In this document: one piece after another, positions 28,311 through 36,716 of the stretch
Layout of the letters: every line of letters starts with the position of its first letter
Position numbering within the stretch: the first letter of the stretch is position 1
Notes under the pieces: generated by a model
Seen by the model: the letters and a program-made list of their open reading frames with translations, nothing else
Databases searched by the model: none
Told to the model about the DNA's origin: nothing
Translations under genes and position numbers: made by a program
Assembly (NCBI GenBank): GCA_900557195.1
Contig: USRT01000007.1
Location: forward strand, 15,622-79,621
DNA: 64,000 nucleotides
Source: an uncultured Clostridium sp.
Lineage (GTDB): Bacteria > Bacillota > Clostridia > TANB77 > CAG-508
Reading direction: 5' to 3'

Positions 28311-29549
28311 TTAATTTTGTGATTTTATAAAATCTGTATAAAGTTTACATGCTGTTTCTGGACTATCTTGCCCTTCTGCATTTTTTATTGGCGCAAACTC
28401 TTCTTCTCTTTTTACTCTTAATATACTCATATCTTCATATTCTTCAAAAGCATCGAAAATAAATGCTTCAAATTTATATGCATTTGGTTTATCTACTTCT
28501 ATAAAATTGTCATTATTATCTAAATAATTTGCCTTTTTAAATGCTACATGATATGGCAATTTTTTATTTGATAATTCATCTAGTGCTTCTATTGAATATA
28601 AATGGCTTAATATATTAACTTCTCCAAAAACAAGTTCACCATTTTCGTCTTTTTTACAAGCCATATCTTCTGGAAGTTCTGTGTATTCTATAACTTTTGG
28701 TTTTCCTTCTATTTTGCAAAATACTCCTACTTTTTCTTTAGGATTTGTTTTTACAACAGATTTAGAAGATATTTTATTATTTTCCTTTATAGTAAGACCT
28801 GTTAGCACTGGATCAACAATCTTTAATAAAATATTATCTACACCACCAACAAAAATCCACTTTACATTATTTTTCTTCATATCTTCTATAATTCCATCTT
28901 TTTTCATAGACTGGTAGATGCTTCCATTTCCATCTGATGCTTCCTTTATTAAATGATTTTTATCGATTATTAACTCCCCATTTGTATCTATAAGAGGAAG
29001 ATTTCCCTGTACAAAGAATTTTACTTTTTCCTTTTGATAACCAAAGTAATTATTTTCTTCTAAAAATTCTACTGTTTGCTGTTTATTTTCGCTACTTGTC
29101 ATTACATACCAAGGTATAATTACATTATATTTATTATTAGCTTTTTTAAGAGATTCTACTATTATTTGAAATAAATATTTTTCTTCTCCATTCACAGTTA
29201 TCTTAAAAGATCCTTTTGGTCCAATATGTCCAAGTCTTGTTCCTTGACCTCCTGCCATTGTTACAACAGCATACCCTCCATTTTTTATCACTTCTTCACC
29301 TGTTCTAGTATATTCTTCTAAATCTTCATCTAATAATTTTGATTTGTCTACATAATTAATATGTTCTATTTTACTTGCATCTATGTACTTAGTTTCTTTT
29401 ACTTTATCATATAATTCCATGATTTGTTCAAAATTAACTTGGTTAATCTGTTTAATTAATTCTGTTTTATCTTCTAATCTATTTAATAAATTAATTAAAT
29501 TTGTTTGATTAAATTTTTCTAGTTTTTGTATTACATCTTCATTATTCAT
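28311..29549 (-). CDS. UDP-N-acetylhexosamine/UDP-sugar pyrophosphorylase (UDPGP family)
   Basis: 412 aa, resembling eukaryotic-type UAP/UGP enzymes rather than GlmU. The nucleotide-binding motif is 'VTMAGGQGTRLGHIGPKGSF', with 'VIPWYVMTSS' and 'GNLPLIDTNGELI', metal/UDP-binding 'VKWIFVGGVDNIL', and C-terminal 'YKFEAFIFDAF'. It makes UDP-sugars (UDP-GlcNAc or UDP-Glc) from UTP and sugar-1-phosphate for wall or surface glycan. The second ATG (29549) has AAGG at a 9-nt spacing and is preferred. Confidence 0.85.
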   Translation of the reverse strand: MNNEDVIQKLEKFNQTNLINLLNRLEDKTELIKQINQVNFEQIMELYDKVKETKYIDASKIEHINYVDKSKLLDEDLEEYTRTGEEVIKNGGYAVVTMAGGQGTRLGHIGPKGSFKITVNGEEKYLFQIIVESLKKANNKYNVIIPWYVMTSSENKQQTVEFLEENNYFGYQKEKVKFFVQGNLPLIDTNGELIIDKNHLIKEASDGNGSIYQSMKKDGIIEDMKKNNVKWIFVGGVDNILLKIVDPVLTGLTIKENNKISSKSVVKTNPKEKVGVFCKIEGKPKVIEYTELPEDMACKKDENGELVFGEVNILSHLYSIEALDELSNKKLPYHVAFKKANYLDNNDNFIEVDKPNAYKFEAFIFDAFEEYEDMSILRVKREEEFAPIKNAEGQDSPETACKLYTDFIKSQN

Positions 29550-29802
29550 GTTTACCATCCTTTTCTACTGTATTATATGCATCTTTTATTCAAGCTGTTT
29601 CATTGTATCAAATTTTTTTATTATTTGCAAGTTGTCTTTTTTAATCTTAAACTTTATTATCGTTACTTAAAATGAACATATAAAATTCATGAACTATTTT
29701 TTCTAACCAATTAAATTTTTATTTATCCTTTGTTATAATTTTTCAAACACTATAATTCATTTCTTTGTATTGAAATTTCTTTATTTTTCAATATTAAAGC
29801 AA

Positions 29803-29844
29803 AAAATTTATGTAAGCAATTTTTATTTTGCCCACATAAATTTT
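29803..29844 (-). terminator. Hairpin downstream of the LPQTG pseudogene
   Basis: AAAATTTATGT/ACATAAATTTT 11-bp stem; on the minus strand it is followed by a T run. Probably the original terminator of the decayed gene at 29938. Confidence 0.55.
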
Positions 29845-29937
29845 ACACTAATAATTCCCCATTATAACTAATTAGTACCCCATATCAAGATATAAGTATT
29901 AATTAGTTCGGCTGTTATATTTCGATTAGTTTAATTA

Positions 29938-30131
29938 TTATTTTATTCCTTTGTATTCTTTGTTTTTATTATAAATTACTACTGCAATTACGCCTGTTAT
30001 TGCAATTACTACAACTATAGTTAAATATTTACACCAGTTTGTGGTAGTTTTGTTTCTTGTGTCATTGTTGTGTCTTCAGTAGTCTTAGTTATTATATTTG
30101 ATACTTTAACTTCGACATATTTCAGTTTATT
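29938..30131 (-). pseudogene. 3' remnant of a sortase-anchored surface protein
   Basis: On the minus strand one frame reads 'VSNIITKTTEDTTMTQETK' followed by LPQTG and then stops. A second frame resumes immediately with a membrane helix ('TIVVVIAITGVIAVVIYN') and the tail 'KNKEYKGIK'. The join needs an indel and there is no CGG here, unlike the 18 recoding sites. Upstream codons fade into stops, so most of the gene is gone. The 745-base gap 29550-30294 holds otherwise only AT-rich sequence and the hairpin at 29803. Confidence 0.7.
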
Positions 30132-30294
30132 AAGTTAGTTATTTACTGGTTTTTTTACTCCTTAATTTACTATCTAAAATTTTATTTTTTCTTTTTCATT
30201 TTTGCAAGCATTTAGGATTGTTTTAGTACTCATTTTGTAAAAAAAGAAGATATAAAATGAATCTCTTTATATCTTCTTTTTAACTCTAAATATT

Positions 30295-31386
30295 TTATAT
30301 TCCTTTATATTTTCTATATCTAATTATTCCTATAACTCCAGCTAATACTACAACTCCTGTTACTGCAAATATTACATAACTTTCTCCTGTTTGTGGTATT
30401 TTTTTACTTGGTGTTACTGTTTCGTCTTTTCCATCCTCCTTGCCATCATCTGTTGGTACTTGTTGCTCTGTTGATGGAGTTTGCTCTTGTGATTTCTGTT
30501 CTGTTGACGGAGTTTGCTCTTGTGGTTTTTGTTCTGTTGGCTCTTGTTTTTCATCTTCATTTGGTTTATAATCAGCTGATAAATTATCATATACCCATGC
30601 TCCATAAACTACTTTATTTCCATCCTTTTGTAACTTTAGCCATAATACATATAAACCATCATTTGTTGGCATTGAACCTTTATAAATATTACCCTCTCCA
30701 AAATAGTTATCATAATCTAAAACCTTCCAGCCATTGCTTGGTATATCTGCATCTTTTAGTGAATCTAATACATCATCTGAGCTTTTACTTGTTTGATATT
30801 TTTCAATTATTTTATTATCAGTTACTTTTTCAAATACATAGCTTGTATTCTCTAATTCAAAATTATACAATATATAGCGTTGTCCAGATTCACCTATTTT
30901 TACTCCACCATTATATCTTGTAGCTGTACTTTCAACTAATTTTATACTAGTCGCATATTTAAATGGAAGTTTTAAATCTAATTTTTGTTTTTCTAATATA
31001 TAATTTTCTGAATTTTTTTCTTTAATAAACAAATATGCTGTATTCGTTTGTCTTATTAAGTATTCTTTTTCTTTATCATCTGTATAATAAGATTTGTCAT
31101 CTACTACTATTTCAGATTGTTTTTTACTATAATCCATAGATAAATCTTTAAATACAGCATTTGATGGCACCCCTTCTGTTTTAGATAATGTATATTCGTA
31201 ACTTTTTCCTGATTCAAAATTCAATCCTTCTACTATAAAAGTTATTGCTCCACTTGTTGTTTCTACTTTTTTTGTCACTGTTACTTCTTCATTTGTTTCT
31301 ACTGCTAAACATTGACCTCCAAATACTAATACCATAACTATTGCCATTAACACTAATAGTGTTTTTTTACTTTTGTTCCCTTTCAT
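30295..31386 (-). CDS. IPQTG-anchored surface protein
   Basis: 363 aa. Signal peptide ('KKTLLVLMAIVMVLVFGGQC'), an uncharacterised beta-rich ectodomain with many Tyr and Lys, a Pro/Gln/Glu/Thr spacer with repeated 'EQTPSTEQ' units, then 'KIPQTG', a TM helix and the basic tail 'RYRKYKG'. Probably covalently wall-linked by a sortase. ATG 31386 is preferred because AAGGAGG lies 11 nt upstream. Upstream copies of the same anchor type occur at 17359, 19518 and 58125. Confidence 0.82.
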   Translation of the reverse strand: MKGNKSKKTLLVLMAIVMVLVFGGQCLAVETNEEVTVTKKVETTSGAITFIVEGLNFESGKSYEYTLSKTEGVPSNAVFKDLSMDYSKKQSEIVVDDKSYYTDDKEKEYLIRQTNTAYLFIKEKNSENYILEKQKLDLKLPFKYATSIKLVESTATRYNGGVKIGESGQRYILYNFELENTSYVFEKVTDNKIIEKYQTSKSSDDVLDSLKDADIPSNGWKVLDYDNYFGEGNIYKGSMPTNDGLYVLWLKLQKDGNKVVYGAWVYDNLSADYKPNEDEKQEPTEQKPQEQTPSTEQKSQEQTPSTEQQVPTDDGKEDGKDETVTPSKKIPQTGESYVIFAVTGVVVLAGVIGIIRYRKYKGI

Positions 31387-31565
31387 TTTATTTTTTTCCT
31401 CCTTTTGTGATTTTTTATATTTCAAATTTTATTTTTTCTTCATTATTTTTTCAATACTTATGACTCTTTTCTCTTATCATTTTGTAATATGAAAATCTAC
31501 TCATTTATATATTACTTTTATTTCTCTAGTTCGATTTAATATAGTTCAAAACATTATGTAAATTG

Positions 31566-31594
31566 TTGACGTATTTTTCCATTTGTGGTATAAT
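31566..31594 (+). promoter_or_regulatory. Sigma-A promoter of ppaC
   Basis: TTGACG, a 17-nt spacer, then TATAAT (31589-31594), 49 bases upstream of the start codon. Confidence 0.8.
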
Positions 31595-31642
31595 AAGTTA
31601 GTATTAAATAAAAAAGATATCTTTTAAGGAGGAAAATAAAAT

Positions 31643-32569
31643 ATGATTAATAATAAAACACTTATATTTGGCCATAAAAACCCAGATACAGACTCTATTT
31701 TATCATCAATTGTAATGGCTAATTTAGAAAACGAATTAGGAAATGAAGCTGTTCCAGTACGTCTTGGAAAAATAAATAAAGAAACAGAATATGTATTTAA
31801 CTATTTACAAATAGAAAGACCAGAAGAAATATCAGATATCGAAGATGGTCAAAATGTAATATTAGTAGACCACAATGAATGTACACAAAGTGCTAATAAC
31901 ATAGCTAATGCTAATATTTTAAAAGTAGTAGATCATCACACAATGAACTTCGTAGCACCATATCAATTATATTATAGAGCTGAACCTGTTGGTTGTACAG
32001 CTACAGTACTTTATAAAATGTACAAAGAATATGATGTTGAAATTAGTAAAACAATTGCTACATTAATGGTTAGTTCAATTATTTCTGATACATTACTATT
32101 TAAATCACCAACTTGTACTAAAGAGGATAAAATAGTTGCTGAAAAGCTTGCAAATATTGCTGAAATAGATTTAGAAGTATATGGAAAAGAGTTATTAAAA
32201 GCAGGTACAGATATTAGTGAGTTTACTCCTGAAGAAGTTATTAATATAGATAGCAAATTATTCGAAAAAGGCGGTAAAAAGTTTAAAATAGCACAAATCA
32301 ATACAGCTGATTTAGACGATGTATTTAAAAATAAAGCATATTTCGAAACAGCTATTAATAATGAAATTGCAAATGAAAACTTAGATTTATATGTTTTTGC
32401 TGCAACAGATATTTTAAACTCAAACTCTAAAATTATTACATTAGGTAATGATGCAGGTATAGTAGAAAAAGCTTATGGTGTTACTTTAGATGACCATACT
32501 GCAATGCTAGAAAATGTTGTATCTAGAAAAAAACAAATGTTACCAAAAATATTAGAAAATTTAGATTAA
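31643..32569 (+). CDS. ppaC: Manganese-dependent inorganic pyrophosphatase (family II)
   Basis: Hydrolyses pyrophosphate to drive biosynthesis. DHH-family motifs: 'FGHKNPDTDSI' (metal ligands His, Asp, Asp), 'ILVDHNE' and 'VVDHHTMNF'; the C-terminal DHHA2 domain ends with 'VVSRKKQMLPKI'. 308 aa, standard length, without CBS inserts. AAGGAGG lies at a good distance, with a strong sigma-A promoter upstream. Confidence 0.96.
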   Translation: MINNKTLIFGHKNPDTDSILSSIVMANLENELGNEAVPVRLGKINKETEYVFNYLQIERPEEISDIEDGQNVILVDHNECTQSANNIANANILKVVDHHTMNFVAPYQLYYRAEPVGCTATVLYKMYKEYDVEISKTIATLMVSSIISDTLLFKSPTCTKEDKIVAEKLANIAEIDLEVYGKELLKAGTDISEFTPEEVINIDSKLFEKGGKKFKIAQINTADLDDVFKNKAYFETAINNEIANENLDLYVFAATDILNSNSKIITLGNDAGIVEKAYGVTLDDHTAMLENVVSRKKQMLPKILENLD

Positions 32570-32591
32570 TTTAAATAAAAACAATAAACAA

Positions 32592-32633
32592 AAACTGACA
32601 CTAAGAATTCATAAAAATTCTTAGTGTCAGTTT
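32592..32633. terminator. Bidirectional terminator between ppaC and the arginase gene
   Basis: Perfect 18-bp stem (AAACTGACACTAAGAATT and its complement) with a 6-nt loop between convergent genes. Confidence 0.9.
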
Positions 32634-32655
32634 CTGTTTAGATAGTATTAAAAAA

Positions 32656-33507
32656 TTAGCTAAACATTTTTAAAATATATTTTGCAATCTCTTCTGTTTT
32701 ATTATCTATATCTCTTAATGGATTAAATTCAACAATATCCATACTCTTAATAAATTCCTTATTATTTGTAAGTACTTTAACTATTTCTTGTACTTCATTC
32801 ATATCAATTCCATTTTCTGCCGGAACTGATACCCCTGGTGCAACTTCTGGATCTATTAAGTCTATATCATAGCTAATGTGCATACCTTTTGTACCCTTAC
32901 TTGCTATTTTTATAGCCTTTTCCATAATATTTTTTGCACCATATTTTTTTATATCTTCTGTAGTATATACTGTAACTCCCGCTTCTTTTATATTAATCAT
33001 CTCTAGCTTGTCTATGTCTCTTGCTCCTACAATAACTGTATTTTTATATGGATAAAAATTCCCATCATGAAATTTAGCAAGCTTGCGTTTCTCAAATCCA
33101 GTAATCGCGGCTAGAGGCAATCCATGTATATTACCTGTAATTGTTGTATCAAATGTATTAAAATCCCCATGTGAATCTAACCAAATAATCCCCAAATTTT
33201 CATACTTTTTTATAGAAGCTAAACTAGAAGCAATCGCAATACTATGATCACCACCTATTGTAAGTGGAAATCTATCTTGATTAATTGTTTCTAACACTTT
33301 ATCATATAATCTTTTATTAAATTCGTTAATAAATTTTAAGTTTTTTTTCTTATTTTCTTTATCTTTTTCTTTTTTTATATCTTCTAATTCTATTTTATAA
33401 ATATTATTTGTAGAAACGTATTTTTCTAATATCTTTGGACCTAAAGATGCTCCTTCTATACTTACACCTAAATCAGAACATGCCTCAATAATATCAACTT
33501 TTTTCAC
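32656..33507 (-). CDS. Arginase/ureohydrolase family enzyme
   Basis: 283 aa. Mn-dependent ureohydrolase fold with 'TIGGDHSIAI', 'IIWLDSHGDFNT' (usual DAH-D-N) and 'HISYDIDLIDPEVAPGVSVP' (metal-binding Asp pair). The overall length fits arginase, which turns arginine into ornithine and urea. GTG start with GAGAAGG 8 nt upstream. It is the last gene of a five-gene unit and directly follows an ornithine-racemase-like gene, supporting ornithine as the product; agmatinase or formimidoylglutamase activity cannot be excluded. Confidence 0.88.
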   Translation of the reverse strand: MKKVDIIEACSDLGVSIEGASLGPKILEKYVSTNNIYKIELEDIKKEKDKENKKKNLKFINEFNKRLYDKVLETINQDRFPLTIGGDHSIAIASSLASIKKYENLGIIWLDSHGDFNTFDTTITGNIHGLPLAAITGFEKRKLAKFHDGNFYPYKNTVIVGARDIDKLEMINIKEAGVTVYTTEDIKKYGAKNIMEKAIKIASKGTKGMHISYDIDLIDPEVAPGVSVPAENGIDMNEVQEIVKVLTNNKEFIKSMDIVEFNPLRDIDNKTEEIAKYILKMFS

Positions 33508-33512
33508 TCTTA

Positions 33513-34579
33513 TTACCTTCTCATTTCTTTTCTTATATATTTTGAATTCATTACATTTAACACTCCAGCATAGTTTAAATTAAAAGAGATAATATCTCCG
33601 AACTTTATAATTTTGTTTACTATCTGTTACATCTATAATAATATAATCACTACTTCCACCTAAGATAGAAATATTCTCATCAATAGGTACTAAACTATTT
33701 AAAAGTACATCTTGTTTTCCTAAAGATATTAGAGCTCTTTTTCTTATACCTTTATCTTCATATACAGGATGTCCTCCAAATGAATCTACTTCTCCGCATA
33801 TTCCTCTTGGAATAGATGGTTTTTCTTTTATTTCTACTATTTGTGCCTTTAAAATAAAATTATCATGCTTAAAATCTGGTATCTTATTTTCTATACAAGG
33901 TATATTTCCTAAAAATACTGCTTCACCCATTCTTAAATTATTAATCTTTTTAGGAATTTTATTTTCTACTAACATGTTGTAAGATGTAGAGTTTCCTCCT
34001 GATACTATTTCAAATTGTATTCCAAAATGATTTTCCATTTCTTCTACTACTTCTTTTAATTCATGCATATTTTCTTCAGAAGGCATAATAGCTCCATAAC
34101 AGCTTAAGTTTACACCAATACCTTTTATTTTTATATTAGATAATTTTAAAGATTCTTCTATCAAATGTTTTAATTCTTCTTTATCTGCTCCCTCTCTTAA
34201 ATCACCTAATTCATACATAAGTAAAACATTATGTATCTTATTTTGCTTAATTGCTTCCTCATTTAATAGCTTAATAGTTATAATTTCACTATTTAAGCTA
34301 AGATTACTAAATCTTACTACATCTGGAATCTCACAAATACTTGGTTCTCTAATCAACCATTTTTCTACTGGTATAGATTCATAACTTTTTAAATTTTGTA
34401 TTCTAGATTCACATATGCAATCTATACCGACTCCTAGCTAATTCTTGTACTATTTCTTTATTATCAGCTAACACTTTAGTAACTAAAGAAAGTGTTACCC
34501 CTTTATCTCTACAAATTTTGCTAACTTTAAAAGCATTTTGTATAATATTATTAATATAAATTTCTACTACTGGATACAT
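33513..34579 (-). CDS. Ornithine/alanine racemase-like PLP enzyme (fold III), two +1 CGG sites
   Basis: 354 aa after two skips. The N-terminal 'VTLSLVTKVLADNKEIVQEL' carries the PLP-Lys region. CGG at 34427-34429 follows 'ELARS'; skipping gives 'GIDCICESRIQNLK' and 'PVEKWLIREPS', joining the main body with 'VLLMYELGDLREG', 'VNLSCYGA' and 'ISILGGSSDYIIID'. CGG at 33598-33600 follows 'NYKV'; skipping gives 'GDIISFNLNYAGVLNVM', the usual family C-terminus, ending at 33513, only 5 bases before the arginase start. Resembles Clostridial ornithine racemase (Orr) more than Alr. It abuts the gatD-like stop with no gap. Confidence 0.85.
33598..33600 (-). other. +1 CGG recoding site 2, racemase gene
   Basis: GTT C GGA: skipping gives 'YKVGDIISFNLNY' and a stop next to the arginase ribosome binding site. 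Confidence 0.82.
34427..34429 (-). other. +1 CGG recoding site 1, racemase gene
   Basis: AGT C GGT: skipping gives 'ELARSGIDCICES'. Confidence 0.88.
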
Positions 34580-35315
34580 CTATATCTTTTCCTTCTCTTC
34601 TATAAATTTTTTTATGCATTCAAAAGATTTTTGCTCTAATGTATAATCTAATACTTTATTTTCTTTATATCCTTTTTTTTGCATTGCAGTTTCAATCAGG
34701 CTTTGTGTATACCAAGGATTTTTAACTAAAACAGGACCGAAGCGTATTAGTAAAAATAACATTTTTATATTTAGCCCCTTCACTTTTACCACTATTATTT
34801 CCCATTCCATAAATTATTTGCCCAAATGAAATGTCTGATTGTAATTCTGTATCAATCATTTGAATTTGGCATCCTATTAATTCTTGGCTTGAATCTTCTA
34901 CTAAAGAAAAATGAATATCATCTCCATATACCATTTTTCTTTCTGTACAATTCATATCTAAAATACCCAGTCCTTTTATGCTACTACCATCTATTCTTTT
35001 AGTCTCTTTTGCCATAATACATCCTGTTGTTCCTATTACAACAATTATTTTTTCATTATTTATATATTCTTCTAATTCTTCTCTTTGTTTTTCTAAAGCT
35101 TCAATAATTGATGGCATTACTTTTAATTCTCCTGGATTAAAAAATATTATATCAGCAGAATTAAAATCAATTTTATCTTCATAACTATCGATTCTTTTTA
35201 TATTAGTTTTAATATCCATTTGTTTTGCAATTCTCTCTAATGCCATAACATTTCCTCTGTCCCCATGCAAATTTAACATATCTGGATATGCCCATACAAT
35301 GTTTAATTCTTCCAT
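34580..35315 (-). CDS. GatD-like glutamine amidotransferase, catalytic residues apparently lost, one +1 CGG site
   Basis: 244 aa after recoding. It aligns with GatD (partner of MurT): 'YPDMLNLHGDRGNVMALERI', 'KGLGILDMNCTERK', 'GMGNNSGKSEGAKYKNV'. CGG at 34737-34739 follows 'FTNTL'; skipping the C gives 'GPVLVKNPWYTQSLIE'. Class I glutaminases have Cys in 'CGGYQ' and His in 'LHGPLL'. Here the corresponding strings are 'IGTTGCIMA' (Cys displaced) and 'TLGPVL' (His replaced by Leu). It may therefore be a non-hydrolysing partner, an inference from hand alignment. ATG 35315 follows GGAGGAG. Confidence 0.75.
34737..34739 (-). other. +1 CGG recoding site, gatD-like gene
   Basis: CTT C GGT: skipping gives 'TNTLGPVLVKNP'. 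Confidence 0.88.
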
Positions 35316-35335
35316 ACATTTCTCCTCCATTAAAA

Positions 35336-36697
35336 TTATGAGTTATATTTTTTTACTTCCTTATTAAGCTCTTCATATTTTTTTATCCATGTAATTAAAT
35401 ACACATTATCAATATCATATTTATCTAATTCTTTTAATATTTCTTCATCACTATCTGTTGGCAAAATAGAAATTTTATCTTTATCTATACCACTATAAAT
35501 TAATCTATTTGCTTCATCATAACTAATAGCTTCTGAGAAACATATATATCTCTCAACATTTGAATCTATTACTTTTTTTAAATCACAATCAAATGCATAG
35601 AAAGTATTAGTATAATAAGGTGGAAAATCTACTAGTTGTTCTAATCCAAGCATAAATATTTTAGGTCTATTATCTCTTGATACATAGTCAAATGCTGTTT
35701 GCAAAGTTTCTGGATTTTCTTGTTTTATTCTAATATATTTTATTTCTTTGGTTTTAAATTTTATAGTTTCTAATCTTCCACTAATATTTTTAAAATCTTT
35801 AAATGATTGTTGTACATCCCCTTCTTTTATTCCAAACTGTTTACATATTGCAATTGCTAGTACAAAATTATAAATAAAGAAGGGTTGAGTATATGGCATA
35901 CTATATACAGTTTCTCCACATACAAAAGTATTGTTATCATAATCTATATCTTTTGCGAAATAGTTAATTTCTTCTTCACTTTTATATCCACAATTTAAAC
36001 ATTCAAACTTGCCAATGTTATCTACATTATAGAATTCAAATTTTATTTTACCATTACATTTTGGACAAGGACATGAAACATCATAAAAGTCATTTTTCTC
36101 GAAAGACTTTTCATTTCTTTCTATTCCATAATATACTACTTTCCCTGCAAAATCTTCAAAAGATTTTACTCTAGGCTCTTCATTATTAACATATATTGTA
36201 ATATCTTTATTTACTACAGGTTTTATTTTTTGATAAATATAATCTGGATCTCCATTTCTTTGTACTTGATCTTTTTGTAAATTTGTAATACACAAATGTT
36301 TTGCTGGTAATAACTTGTAAATAGCTGCTAAACTTCTTTCATCTATTTCTAGTAACAACATTTCTTTATTAAACTTACCTGTTAAACTTGAATTTTTAAT
36401 AAGTGTGGTTGCAACACCTGTCATTAAATTAGCCCCCTCTATATTTGTTGCAACTTTTTTGTTTGCTGATTTTAATACATGTGCGATAATATTAGTAGTT
36501 GTTGATTTTCCATTTGTTCCTGTAACTAGAATAACATTATTATAGTCTACCCCCTTAAAATATGAAATAAAATTTTTACATATTTTACATGCAATTTGTC
36601 CCGATTTATTTGTTCCCCTTGTTTTATCGATCTTATTAATTACAATTGCTACAAATTTTGAAACCCATAACGCAAATAGAAATCTTAATTTTTTCAT
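35336..36697 (-). CDS. murT: MurT-like Mur ligase (lipid II isoglutaminyl synthase subunit)
   Basis: 453 aa. Mur ligase central domain with 'VTGTNGKSTTTNIIAHVLKS' ATP-binding loop, 'LLEIDERSL' and a four-Cys zinc ribbon ('CPCPKCNGK' and 'CLNCGYK') that is diagnostic for MurT. A C-terminal DUF1727-type domain contains 'FDCDLKKV' and 'YDEANRLIYSGI'. MurT/GatD normally amidate the D-Glu of lipid II. It sits 20 bases upstream of the gatD-like gene and 19 bases after the flippase gene. The partner's lost glutaminase residues suggest ammonia, or another amine, as nucleophile. Confidence 0.88.
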   Translation of the reverse strand: MKKLRFLFALWVSKFVAIVINKIDKTRGTNKSGQIACKICKNFISYFKGVDYNNVILVTGTNGKSTTTNIIAHVLKSANKKVATNIEGANLMTGVATTLIKNSSLTGKFNKEMLLLEIDERSLAAIYKLLPAKHLCITNLQKDQVQRNGDPDYIYQKIKPVVNKDITIYVNNEEPRVKSFEDFAGKVVYYGIERNEKSFEKNDFYDVSCPCPKCNGKIKFEFYNVDNIGKFECLNCGYKSEEEINYFAKDIDYDNNTFVCGETVYSMPYTQPFFIYNFVLAIAICKQFGIKEGDVQQSFKDFKNISGRLETIKFKTKEIKYIRIKQENPETLQTAFDYVSRDNRPKIFMLGLEQLVDFPPYYTNTFYAFDCDLKKVIDSNVERYICFSEAISYDEANRLIYSGIDKDKISILPTDSDEEILKELDKYDIDNVYLITWIKKYEELNKEVKKYNS

Positions 36698-36716
36698 TTT
36701 CCCTTTTATCTCCTTA

